64,000 nt of DNA from Rhabditoides inermis (Eukaryota; Nematoda; Chromadorea; Rhabditida; Rhabditidae): contig CAWZYM010000253.1 in NCBI GenBank assembly GCA_963966185.1, positions 582,501-646,500 on the forward strand, read 5' to 3'. Below are positions 46,146 to 59,320 of the stretch, in pieces. A model generated the notes under the pieces. The model had not been told where the DNA came from. It saw only the letters and a list, made by a program, of their open reading frames with translations, and did no database searches. How positions within the stretch are numbered: position 1 is the stretch's first letter; every line of letters starts with the position of its first letter. Both the position numbers and the translations under genes were made by a program.

Positions 46146-47685
46146 TCTGCTCTCTACTAGAGTGCGCGCCAGCACTCTATATATACTTTCGATCTTGAAA
46201 TGGGACATGTGATCAAAGGGGACATCGTCCGCGCGCGCGTCGCGCCCTCTTTCGGCGGTCGCTGTCGCTCGCTCCAGGCAGCCACGTCTTCGCCCCTTCA
46301 CCAGCACCTACTTCTATATCGAATCTCTACGCCCTGAAAGTTTCACGTCTCTATCTCTTTTCGCATTCTCGCAACGCCTCTCGCAAAATGGCTCCTTTTT
46401 TCGCGCGACCCTGTTTTGCGCGCTCTCCAACGCCTTTCACAGGCCGCGCAGCGAGACGGCGTTTGCGCTGGCGTGTAGAGCGCATTTGAATTAGTAATTG
46501 ACGCGAGGCTTGGCACCATTCCGGCTACTTTCGACTCCTGAAACAAGGACCTCAAAATGGGAAAAATTCTCGATGCGCCCAGTTGTCTCAACTATTTTGC
46601 AATCGCACTCTAACCGTCTGCCGTGCTCTCTCGCCTACCCCGCCGCAATGGAATAGAGGCGATTTCTCTCTCTGAGTCACTCTTCTGGCGCTCGCCGCGG
46701 GCGTATCTTTGCATTCCATGACACACAAATTGACGTGAGCCTTCTATTCACGTCATCTGACGTCCTCTCCAATTTTCAGCACGTTTTGCCGACTTTTGGC
46801 GACTTTACGCAGTAAAGGAGGCGGAATTGTCGTGTTTTCTCGACGGAATCAGATTCTCCGTGTCAGATTACCCCTATTCCAATAGAAACATTTTCAAATT
46901 TGACCTCTACACGCCGGCTGGCACGTCATCGCGGGGTACACGGCGCCGAGGTGAGACTATGGCGGCGGGCTTCAACCAGAGTGAGGCGGTCGCAGTGGGT
47001 CACAGGGTCAACCGATTGGAATGATCAATAGCTCTATCGATTCCTCTCGACAATCCGAGTCTCCCTATCCACTTTTTGTTTCATAATTTTGAGTTTCAGT
47101 ACTCAATTTGAGGGTAACAGTTTCGTTCACTACAGTGATAAAGAAAGTGAGGTTAAAAGTCTTTGTAGTCATCCAATCTTTTCAAATAAAAAATTAAATG
47201 ATTCCTCTCGGCCGTCCGGATCTCACTTTCCTACTCATACCATATGAAATTCACTTTCAGTACTGAAAGTCTCTCTCTCTTTCTCACCATACCCCATAGT
47301 CCGTGAGGCTACAGTACTATGCATCAAACAGCGCCGGTCGCACACGGCTCTCACTCACTCTCTTTTCTCTCTTCCTCTCCTTTTTTCGGACTCATATGCA
47401 CTCTCTCTGTCCTCCATTCCCTGAATGTTATTTCTCTACCGTCCTTCAATTGCGGGCACGCCACAAGTCCGCTCGCTCATTTTTGTTTCGCAATACACCG
47501 GTCACGCAGTCTCCTGCTTTTCGGCTCATTCCCCAATCATTCACTCACTCTGTTCTCGCCTCGCCTCGCTGTCTGTTTCCAACATTTCGGTTCTTAGTGA
47601 ATATGAATTCAAGAATGATCTCTCTGTCTCTCTGCTCTCTCTGTGCTCTCTATTCTTACCGTGCTCACTCTATTCTCTGTTAGTC

Positions 47686-47716
<31 letters not shown>

Positions 47717-47985
47717 ATTTTTTACCTGCGTCGCTGTTTTGCGCAAGCTGTTTCCAACATTTCTCAGTGAATATGAGTTCGAGATTGATCTCTCTGTCTC
47801 TTTCTCTCTCTATTTTTTACTTGCGTCGCTGTTTTGCGCAAGCTGTTTCCAACATTTCTCAGTGAATATGAGTTCGAGATTGATCTCTCTGTCTCTTGCT
47901 CTCTCTTCTTACCGCGCTCACTGCTCACTCTACTTACTCTATTCTCTCTCATATCTATCTGTTTCGTTATTAGCGCGTTGGGCCC

Positions 47986-48049
<64 letters not shown>

Positions 48050-48309
48050 ATATCTCTCTCTCTCTCTCTCTTTCTTTTTTTTCTTTCTTTCTCTCTCAGT
48101 ACTCTGTATCAAACAGCGCTCAGCAAAACATATCATTTTAGTGCATAGTTAGTCTCTTTTTCTCTTTTCTCTCTCTCTCTCTCTATCTCAGATCTTCTTA
48201 GTCCATAGGTAGTTGATAGTTTCTCTCTCTCTCTCTCTCACCCCTCTTTCTCCTGCGTGCACCCTTATTTTCCCTCACCATAGTTAGTGCATAGTTAGTC
48301 TTTCTTTCT

Positions 48310-48348
<39 letters not shown>

Positions 48349-48652
48349 AGATCTTCTTAGTTCATAGGTAGTTGATAGTTTCTCTCTCTCTCTCTCTTTC
48401 ACCCCTCTTTCTCCTGCGTGCACCCTCATTTTCCCTCACCATAGTTAGTGCATAGTTAGTCTCTCTTTCTCTTTTCTCTCTCTCTCTCTCTCTCTCTCTA
48501 TCTCAGATCTTCTTAGTTCATAGGTAGTTGATAGTTTCTCTCTCTCTCTCTTTCACCCCTCTTTCTTCTGCGTGCACCCTCATTACTCCCTCGTTTTGCC
48601 TCCGACACCTCTCCCTCATCCTCGAAAAAGGTCCGTCTTAGTCAGTAGCTAG
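46146..48652 (+). repeat. array unit 15, class B (2507 bp)
   Basis: Nearly identical to unit 11, including its internal duplications. The visible differences are in CT tract length and interruptions near 48045. The two B units are separated by three A units. Confidence 0.93.
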
Positions 48653-50026
48653 TCTGCTCTCTACTAGAGTGCGCGCCAGCACTCTATATATACTTTCGAT
48701 CTTGAAATGGGACATGTGATCAAAGGGGACATCGTCCGCGCGCGCGTCGCGCCCTCTTTCGGCGGTCGCTGTCGCTCGCTCCAGGCAGCCACGTCTTCGC
48801 CCCTTCACCAGCACCTACTTCTATATCGAATCTCTACGTCCTGAAAGTTTCACGTCTCTATCTCTTTTCTCGTTCTCGCAAAGCCTCTCGCAAAATGGCT
48901 TCTTTTTTCGCGCGACCGCGTTTTGCGCGCTCCCCAGCACCTTTCACAGGCCGCGCAGCGAGACGGCGTTTGCGCTGGCGTGTAGAGCGCATTTGAATTA
49001 GTATTGGACGCGAGGGTTGGCACCATTCCGGCTACTTTTGACTCCTGAAACAAGGACCTGAAAATGGGAAAAATTCTCGATGCGCCCAGTTGTCTCAACT
49101 ATTTTGCAATCGCACTCTAACCGTCTGCCGTGCTCTCTCGCCTACCCCGCCGCGATTGAATAGAGGCGATTTCTCTCTCCGAGTCACTCTTCTGGCGCTC
49201 GCCGCTCGCGTATCTTTGCGTTTCATGACATGAAATTTGACATGCACCTTCTACTCACGTCATCTGACGTCTCCTCCAATTTTCAGCGCTTTTCGCCAAC
49301 TTTTGGCGACTTTACGCAGTGAAGGAGGCAGAATTGTCGTGTTTTCTCGACGGAATCAGATTCTCCGTGTCAGATTACCCCTACTCCAATAGAAACATTT
49401 TCAAATTTGACCTCTACACGCCGGCTGGCACGTCATCGCGGGGTACACGGCGCCGAGGTGAGACTATGGCGGCGGGCTTCAAACAGAGTGAGGCGGTCGC
49501 AGTGGGTCACAGGGTCAACCGATTGGAATGATCAATAGCTCTATCGATTCCCCTCGGCACTCCCAGTCTCCCTATCCACTTCTTGTTTCATAATTTTGCG
49601 TTTCAGTACTCAATTTGAAGGTCACAATTTCGTTCACTACAGTGATAAAGAAAGTGAGGTTAAAAGTCTTTGTAGTCATCCAATCTTTTCAAATAAAAAA
49701 CTAAACGATTCCTCTCGGCCGTCCGGATCTCACTTTCCTACTCATACCACATGAATTTCACTTTCACTACTGAATTTCGGTAGCAGCGCAAAAACAACGT
49801 TTATCTGCTCATATCTCGCGATTTTAGTTAGTAAAGATTGTATTTTGACGATGGAATCGAGTTCTTCGTGCCAGATTACATGTATTGGCGTCTTTACATT
49901 TTAAAAATTCTCTTTAACAACCGTCTGGCACGTCGTCGCGGGGTGCACCGAGGAGCTCTCTTTTTCTCTCTTTCTCTTCACTGCGAACGTGGTGTCTTAT
50001 CTTGGTAGTTCATAGTACGTTCATAG

Positions 50027-50058
<32 letters not shown>

Positions 50059-50912
50059 CCTGTCTCTCTCTCTCTCTCTCTCTCTATTCTTTTTTCTCTT
50101 TCCCTTGCACGCCACAACATTTACACTGTTTTTTCCCACTCCGACTATGAGACTACTGTAGCCACATGAAATGTATCTATCTGATCACAGTCAGTCTCTT
50201 GAGAGACCTTTTTTAAAGTTCGAAACGTACACAACAAACTGGTAGGGTTGATCTGTTTTGATTTCACGAACCCGGAAGAAAAAGTAATTGTGTATATCGC
50301 GCAGCAGTCTCGCCCGCCCCTGGCAAGGCACCAGTCAGAGAGAGTCGACTGTTTATGACCGGCCCCTCCTCTCGCGCACCGGACCATGTGTCACTCTGCT
50401 CTTCCCTTTCACTCACACTGATTTTGCTTGTGTTCTCGCCTCGCCCCGCTGTTGCGCGTACTCGTACTGCTTCCAAAATTTCATTTGTTAGTGAACATCA
50501 CTTTGAGTTGTTTCTTTCTCTGTCTCTCACAATTTGTCTCTACTCTCTGCTCTTTCAGTTTTCATGCTCGCTCTCCACTCGCAATTTTTTTTGTCTTGCA
50601 GTTGCGGGCGCCCCCCAAGTCCGCTCACTCATTTTTGTTTCGCAATACACTGGTCACACAGTCTCCTGCCACTCGGCTCCTCCCCCAATCACTCACTCAC
50701 TCACTCACTCTGTTCTCGCCTCGCCTCGCGGTTTTGCGCGAGCTGTTTTCAACTTCTCTGTTCTACTTCAAACATTTTTATACCGTACTCCAAAGTCCGT
50801 ACGGCTACAGTACTCTCAATAAAACAATAATCCGTCTACCTAAAACTGTTCGCTCATTTTCGCATCACAACGCTTCTGTCGCACACTTTCTTCTCAGTGA
50901 GCATGTAGCTCT

Positions 50913-50970
<58 letters not shown>

Positions 50971-51062
50971 CCTCTCACTCATCTCTCTTTCTCAGAAAGA
51001 GAGACGCTCTTCAGTGCGAAGGTAGTGTCTTCTCTTCTTAGTTCATAGTTAGTGTATAGTTA

Positions 51063-51109
<47 letters not shown>

Positions 51110-51207
51110 ACCCCTCTTTCTCCTTCGTGCACCCTCATTACTCCCTCGTTTTGCCTCCGACACCTCTCCCTCATCCTCGAAAAAGGTCCGTCTTAGTCAG
51201 TAGCTAG
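48653..51207 (+). repeat. array unit 16, class C (2555 bp)
   Basis: The first about 540 bp equal class A. From CGCCGCTCGCG onward it carries class C variants. After the core block come GATAAAGAAAGTGAGG (shared with B), a second diverged core copy (about 49835-49955), a CT-rich stretch, and then a return to the class A 3' half with only one copy of the TTGCAGTTGC module. Confidence 0.93.
49835..49955 (+). repeat. second, diverged core copy in unit 16
   Basis: Aligns to the core block: GGAATC, TTCTTCGTGCCAGATTAC for TTCTCCGTGTCAGATTAC, then CTGGCACGTCGTCGCGGGGT for CTGGCACGCCATCGCGGGGT, ending CACCGAGG. A length change near its start breaks the frame seen in the main core. Confidence 0.8.
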
Positions 51208-53078
51208 TCTGCTCTCTACTAGAGTGCGCGCCAGCACTCTATATATACTTTCGATCTTGAAATGGGACATGTGATCAAAGGGGACATCGTCCGCGCGCGC
51301 GTCGCGCCCTCTTTCGGCGGTCGCTGTCGCTCGCTCCAGGCAGCCACGTCTTCGCCCCTTCACCAGCACCTACTTCTATATCGAATCTCTACGTCCTGAA
51401 AGTTTCACGTCTCTATCTCTTTTCTCGTTCTCGCAAAGCCTCTCGCAAAATGGCTTCTTTTTTCGCGCGACCGCGTTTTGCGCGCTCCCCAGCACCTTTC
51501 ACAGGCCGCGCAGCGAGACGGCGTTTGCGCTGGCGTGTAGAGCGCATTTGAATTAGTATTGGACGCGAGGGTTGGCACCATTCCGGCTACTTTTGACTCC
51601 TGAAACAAGGACCTGAAAATGGGAAAAATTCTCGATGCGCCCAGTTGTCTCAACTATTTTGCAATCGCACTCTAACCGTCTGCCGTGCTCTCTCGCCTAC
51701 CCCGCCGCGATTGAATAGAGGCGATTTCTCTCTCCGAGTCACTCTTCTGGCGCTCGCCGCGGGCGTATCTTTGCGTTTCATGACATGAAATTTGACATGC
51801 ACCTTCTACTCACGTCATCTGACGTCTCCTCCAATTTTCAGCGCATTTCGCCGACATTTGGCGACTTTACGCAGTAAAGGAGGCAGAATTGTCGTGTTTT
51901 CTCGACGGAATCAGATTCTCCGTGTCAGATTACCCCTATTCCAATAGAAACATTTTCAAATTTGACCTCTACACGCCGGCTGGCACGCCATCGCGGGGTA
52001 CACGGCGCCGAGGTGAGACTATGGCGGCGGGCTTCAAACAGAGTGAGGCGGTCGCAGTGGGTCACAGGGTCAACCGATTGGGGTGATCAATAGCTCTATC
52101 GATTCCTCTCGGCAATCCGAGTCTCCCTATCCACTTCTTGTATCCTTATTTTGAGTTTCAGTACTCAATTTGAAGGTCACAATTTCGTTCACTACAGTGA
52201 TGTATCTATCTGATCACAGTCAGTCTCTTGTGAGACTTTTTTTAAAGTTCGAAACGTACACAACAAACTGGTAGGGTTGATCTGTTTTGATTTCACGAAC
52301 CCGGAATAAAAAGTAATTGTGTATATCGCGCAGCAGTCTCGCCCGCCCCTGGCAAGGCACCAGTCAGAGAGAGTCGACTGTTTATGACCGGCCCCTCCTC
52401 TCGCGCACCGGACCATGTGCCACTCTGCTCTTCCCTTTCACTCTCATTGATTGTGCTTGCGTTCTCGCCTCGCCTCGCTGTTGCGCGTACTCGTACTGTT
52501 TCCAAAACATCATTTGTTAGTGAACATCACTTTGAGTTGTTTCTTTCTCTGTCTCTCACAGTCTGTCTCTACTCTCTGCTCTTTCAGTTTTCTTTCTCGC
52601 TCTCCAATCGGTATTTTTTTTGTCTTGCAGTTGCGGGCGCGCCCCAAGTCCGCTCACTCATTTTTGTTTCGCAATACACTGGTCACACAGTCTCCTGGCT
52701 TTTTTTTTCTTGCAGTTGCAGGCGCGCCCCAAGTCCGCTGGCTCACTTTTGTTTCGCAACACTCCGGTCACACAGTCTCCTGCCACTCGGCTCCTCCCCC
52801 ACTCACTCACTCACTCTGTTCTCGCCTCGCCTCGCGGTTTTGCGCGAGCTGTTTTCAACTTCTCTGTTCTACTTCAAACATTTTTATACCGTACTCCAAA
52901 GTCCGTACGGTTACAGTACTCTCAATAAAACAATAATCCGTCTACCTAAAACTGTTCGCTCATTTTCGCATCACAACTCTTTCTCTGCCTCTCACTCATC
53001 TCTCTTTCTCAGAAAGAGAGACGCTCTTCAGTGCGAAGGTAGTGTCTTCTCTTCTTAGTTCATAGTTAGTTGATAGTT

Positions 53079-53142
<64 letters not shown>

Positions 53143-53240
53143 ACCCCTCTTTCTCCTGCGTGCACCCTCATTACTCCCTCGTTTTGCCTCCGACACCTCT
53201 CCCTCATCATCGAAAAAGGTCCGTCTTAGTCAGTAGCTAG
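51208..53240 (+). repeat. array unit 17, class A (2033 bp)
   Basis: A standard copy and the first of four A units between the two long C units. Confidence 0.95.
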
Positions 53241-55111
53241 TCTGCTCTCTACTAGAGTGCGCGCCAGCACTCTATATATACTTTCGATCTTGAAATGGGA
53301 CATGTGATCAAAGGGGACATCGTCCGCGCGCGCGTCGCGCCCTCTTTCGGCGGTCGCTGTCGCTCGCTCCAGGCAGCCACGTCTTCGCCCCTTCACCAGC
53401 ACCTACTTCTATATCGAATCTCTACGTCCTGAAAGTTTCACGTCTCTATCTCTTTTCTCGTTCTCGCAAAGCCTCTCGCAAAATGGCTTCTTTTTTCGCG
53501 CGACCGCGTTTTGCGCGCTCCCCAGCACCTTTCACAGGCCGCGCAGCGAGACGGCGTTTGCGCTGGCGTGTAGAGCGCATTTGAATTAGTATTGGACGCG
53601 AGGGTTGGCACCATTCCGGCTACTTTTGACTCCTGAAACAAGGACCTGAAAATGGGAAAAATTCTCGATGCGCCCAGTTGTCTCAACTATTTTGCAATCG
53701 CACTCTAACCGTCTGCCGTGCTCTCTCGCCTACCCCGCCGCGATTGAATAGAGGCGATTTCTCTCTCCGAGTCACTCTTCTGGCGCTCGCCGCGGGCGTA
53801 TCTTTGCGTTTCATGACATGAAATTTGACATGCACCTTCTACTCACGTCATCTGACGTCTCCTCCAATTTTCAGCGCATTTCGCCGACATTTGGCGACTT
53901 TACGCAGTAAAGGAGGCAGAATTGTCGTGTTTTCTCGACGGAATCAGATTCTCCGTGTCAGATTACCCCTATTCCAATAGAAACATTTTCAAATTTGACC
54001 TCTACACGCCGGCTGGCACGCCATCGCGGGGTACACGGCGCCGAGGTGAGACTATGGCGGCGGGCTTCAAACAGAGTGAGGCGGTCGCAGTGGGTCACAG
54101 GGTCAACCGATTGGGGTGATCAATAGCTCTATCGATTCCTCTCGGCAATCCGAGTCTCCCTATCCACTTCTTGTATCCTTATTTTGAGTTTCAGTACTCA
54201 ATTTGAAGGTCACAATTTCGTTCACTACAGTGATGTATCTATCTGATCACAGTCAGTCTCTTGTGAGACTTTTTTTAAAGTTCGAAACGTACACAACAAA
54301 CTGGTAGGGTTGATCTGTTTTGATTTCACGAACCCGGAATAAAAAGTAATTGTGTATATCGCGCAGCAGTCTCGCCCGCCCCTGGCAAGGCACCAGTCAG
54401 AGAGAGTCGACTGTTTATGACCGGCCCCTCCTCTCGCGCACCGGACCATGTGCCACTCTGCTCTTCCCTTTCACTCTCATTGATTGTGCTTGCGTTCTCG
54501 CCTCGCCTCGCTGTTGCGCGTACTCGTACTGTTTCCAAAACATCATTTGTTAGTGAACATCACTTTGAGTTGTTTCTTTCTCTGTCTCTCACAGTCTGTC
54601 TCTACTCTCTGCTCTTTCAGTTTTCTTTCTCGCTCTCCAATCGGTATTTTTTTTGTCTTGCAGTTGCGGGCGCGCCCCAAGTCCGCTCACTCATTTTTGT
54701 TTCGCAATACACTGGTCACACAGTCTCCTGGCTTTTTTTTTCTTGCAGTTGCAGGCGCGCCCCAAGTCCGCTGGCTCACTTTTGTTTCGCAACACTCCGG
54801 TCACACAGTCTCCTGCCACTCGGCTCCTCCCCCACTCACTCACTCACTCTGTTCTCGCCTCGCCTCGCGGTTTTGCGCGAGCTGTTTTCAACTTCTCTGT
54901 TCTACTTCAAACATTTTTATACCGTACTCCAAAGTCCGTACGGTTACAGTACTCTCAATAAAACAATAATCCGTCTACCTAAAACTGTTCGCTCATTTTC
55001 GCATCACAACTCTTTCTCTGCCTCTCACTCATCTCTCTTTCTCAGAAAGAGAGACGCTCTTCAGTGCGAAGGTAGTGTCTTCTCTTCTTAGTTCATAGTT
55101 AGTTGATAGTT

Positions 55112-55166
<55 letters not shown>

Positions 55167-55264
55167 ACCCCTCTTTCTCCTGCGTGCACCCTCATTACTC
55201 CCTCGTTTTGCCTCCGACACCTCTCCCTCATCATCGAAAAAGGTCCGTCTTAGTCAGTAGCTAG
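53241..55264 (+). repeat. array unit 18, class A (2024 bp)
   Basis: A standard copy with a shortened (CT)n tract ending CTCTCTTCACC. Confidence 0.95.
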
Positions 55265-57135
55265 TCTGCTCTCTACTAGAGTGCGCGCCAGCACTCTATA
55301 TATACTTTCGATCTTGAAATGGGACATGTGATCAAAGGGGACATCGTCCGCGCGCGCGTCGCGCCCTCTTTCGGCGGTCGCTGTCGCTCGCTCCAGGCAG
55401 CCACGTCTTCGCCCCTTCACCAGCACCTACTTCTATATCGAATCTCTACGTCCTGAAAGTTTCACGTCTCTATCTCTTTTCTCGTTCTCGCAAAGCCTCT
55501 CGCAAAATGGCTTCTTTTTTCGCGCGACCGCGTTTTGCGCGCTCCCCAGCACCTTTCACAGGCCGCGCAGCGAGACGGCGTTTGCGCTGGCGTGTAGAGC
55601 GCATTTGAATTAGTATTGGACGCGAGGGTTGGCACCATTCCGGCTACTTTTGACTCCTGAAACAAGGACCTGAAAATGGGAAAAATTCTCGATGCGCCCA
55701 GTTGTCTCAACTATTTTGCAATCGCACTCTAACCGTCTGCCGTGCTCTCTCGCCTACCCCGCCGCGATTGAATAGAGGCGATTTCTCTCTCCGAGTCACT
55801 CTTCTGGCGCTCGCCGCGGGCGTATCTTTGCGTTTCATGACATGAAATTTGACATGCACCTTCTACTCACGTCATCTGACGTCTCCTCCAATTTTCAGCG
55901 CATTTCGCCGACATTTGGCGACTTTACGCAGTAAAGGAGGCAGAATTGTCGTGTTTTCTCGACGGAATCAGATTCTCCGTGTCAGATTACCCCTATTCCA
56001 ATAGAAACATTTTCAAATTTGACCTCTACACGCCGGCTGGCACGCCATCGCGGGGTACACGGCGCCGAGGTGAGACTATGGCGGCGGGCTTCAAACAGAG
56101 TGAGGCGGTCGCAGTGGGTCACAGGGTCAACCGATTGGGGTGATCAATAGCTCTATCGATTCCTCTCGGCAATCCGAGTCTCCCTATCCACTTCTTGTAT
56201 CCTTATTTTGAGTTTCAGTACTCAATTTGAAGGTCACAATTTCGTTCACTACAGTGATGTATCTATCTGATCACAGTCAGTCTCTTGTGAGACTTTTTTT
56301 AAAGTTCGAAACGTACACAACAAACTGGTAGGGTTGATCTGTTTTGATTTCACGAACCCGGAATAAAAAGTAATTGTGTATATCGCGCAGCAGTCTCGCC
56401 CGCCCCTGGCAAGGCACCAGTCAGAGAGAGTCGACTGTTTATGACCGGCCCCTCCTCTCGCGCACCGGACCATGTGCCACTCTGCTCTTCCCTTTCACTC
56501 TCATTGATTGTGCTTGCGTTCTCGCCTCGCCTCGCTGTTGCGCGTACTCGTACTGTTTCCAAAACATCATTTGTTAGTGAACATCACTTTGAGTTGTTTC
56601 TTTCTCTGTCTCTCACAGTCTGTCTCTACTCTCTGCTCTTTCAGTTTTCTTTCTCGCTCTCCAATCGGTATTTTTTTTGTCTTGCAGTTGCGGGCGCGCC
56701 CCAAGTCCGCTCACTCATTTTTGTTTCGCAATACACTGGTCACACAGTCTCCTGGCTTTTTTTTTCTTGCAGTTGCAGGCGCGCCCCAAGTCCGCTGGCT
56801 CACTTTTGTTTCGCAACACTCCGGTCACACAGTCTCCTGCCACTCGGCTCCTCCCCCACTCACTCACTCACTCTGTTCTCGCCTCGCCTCGCGGTTTTGC
56901 GCGAGCTGTTTTCAACTTCTCTGTTCTACTTCAAACATTTTTATACCGTACTCCAAAGTCCGTACGGTTACAGTACTCTCAATAAAACAATAATCCGTCT
57001 ACCTAAAACTGTTCGCTCATTTTCGCATCACAACTCTTTCTCTGCCTCTCACTCATCTCTCTTTCTCAGAAAGAGAGACGCTCTTCAGTGCGAAGGTAGT
57101 GTCTTCTCTTCTTAGTTCATAGTTAGTTGATAGTT

Positions 57136-57193
<58 letters not shown>

Positions 57194-57287
57194 CTCTTTC
57201 TCCTGCGTGCACCCTCATTACTCCCTCGTTTTGCCTCCGACACCTCTCCCTCATCATCGAAAAAGGTCCGTCTTAGTCAGTAGCTAG
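55265..57287 (+). repeat. array unit 19, class A (2023 bp)
   Basis: A standard copy with a shortened (CT)n tract that runs straight into CACCCC, without the usual TTTC. Confidence 0.95.
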
Positions 57288-59158
57288 TCTGCTCTCTACT
57301 AGAGTGCGCGCCAGCACTCTATATATACTTTCGATCTTGAAATGGGACATGTGATCAAAGGGGACATCGTCCGCGCGCGCGTCGCGCCCTCTTTCGGCGG
57401 TCGCTGTCGCTCGCTCCAGGCAGCCACGTCTTCGCCCCTTCACCAGCACCTACTTCTATATCGAATCTCTACGTCCTGAAAGTTTCACGTCTCTATCTCT
57501 TTTCTCGTTCTCGCAAAGCCTCTCGCAAAATGGCTTCTTTTTTCGCGCGACCGCGTTTTGCGCGCTCCCCAGCACCTTTCACAGGCCGCGCAGCGAGACG
57601 GCGTTTGCGCTGGCGTGTAGAGCGCATTTGAATTAGTATTGGACGCGAGGGTTGGCACCATTCCGGCTACTTTTGACTCCTGAAACAAGGACCTGAAAAT
57701 GGGAAAAATTCTCGATGCGCCCAGTTGTCTCAACTATTTTGCAATCGCACTCTAACCGTCTGCCGTGCTCTCTCGCCTACCCCGCCGCGATTGAATAGAG
57801 GCGATTTCTCTCTCCGAGTCACTCTTCTGGCGCTCGCCGCGGGCGTATCTTTGCGTTTCATGACATGAAATTTGACATGCACCTTCTACTCACGTCATCT
57901 GACGTCTCCTCCAATTTTCAGCGCATTTCGCCGACATTTGGCGACTTTACGCAGTAAAGGAGGCAGAATTGTCGTGTTTTCTCGACGGAATCAGATTCTC
58001 CGTGTCAGATTACCCCTATTCCAATAGAAACATTTTCAAATTTGACCTCTACACGCCGGCTGGCACGCCATCGCGGGGTACACGGCGCCGAGGTGAGACT
58101 ATGGCGGCGGGCTTCAAACAGAGTGAGGCGGTCGCAGTGGGTCACAGGGTCAACCGATTGGGGTGATCAATAGCTCTATCGATTCCTCTCGGCAATCCGA
58201 GTCTCCCTATCCACTTCTTGTATCCTTATTTTGAGTTTCAGTACTCAATTTGAAGGTCACAATTTCGTTCACTACAGTGATGTATCTATCTGATCACAGT
58301 CAGTCTCTTGTGAGACTTTTTTTAAAGTTCGAAACGTACACAACAAACTGGTAGGGTTGATCTGTTTTGATTTCACGAACCCGGAATAAAAAGTAATTGT
58401 GTATATCGCGCAGCAGTCTCGCCCGCCCCTGGCAAGGCACCAGTCAGAGAGAGTCGACTGTTTATGACCGGCCCCTCCTCTCGCGCACCGGACCATGTGC
58501 CACTCTGCTCTTCCCTTTCACTCTCATTGATTGTGCTTGCGTTCTCGCCTCGCCTCGCTGTTGCGCGTACTCGTACTGTTTCCAAAACATCATTTGTTAG
58601 TGAACATCACTTTGAGTTGTTTCTTTCTCTGTCTCTCACAGTCTGTCTCTACTCTCTGCTCTTTCAGTTTTCTTTCTCGCTCTCCAATCGGTATTTTTTT
58701 TGTCTTGCAGTTGCGGGCGCGCCCCAAGTCCGCTCACTCATTTTTGTTTCGCAATACACTGGTCACACAGTCTCCTGGCTTTTTTTTTCTTGCAGTTGCA
58801 GGCGCGCCCCAAGTCCGCTGGCTCACTTTTGTTTCGCAACACTCCGGTCACACAGTCTCCTGCCACTCGGCTCCTCCCCCACTCACTCACTCACTCTGTT
58901 CTCGCCTCGCCTCGCGGTTTTGCGCGAGCTGTTTTCAACTTCTCTGTTCTACTTCAAACATTTTTATACCGTACTCCAAAGTCCGTACGGTTACAGTACT
59001 CTCAATAAAACAATAATCCGTCTACCTAAAACTGTTCGCTCATTTTCGCATCACAACTCTTTCTCTGCCTCTCACTCATCTCTCTTTCTCAGAAAGAGAG
59101 ACGCTCTTCAGTGCGAAGGTAGTGTCTTCTCTTCTTAGTTCATAGTTAGTTGATAGTT

Positions 59159-59220
<62 letters not shown>

Positions 59221-59320
59221 ACCCCTCTTTCTCCTGCGTGCACCCTCATTACTCCCTCGTTTTGCCTCCGACACCTCTCCCTCATCATCGAAAAAGGTCC
59301 GTCTTAGTCAGTAGCTAGTC
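57288..59320 (+). repeat. array unit 20, class A (2033 bp)
   Basis: A standard copy directly before the most divergent unit. Confidence 0.95.
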
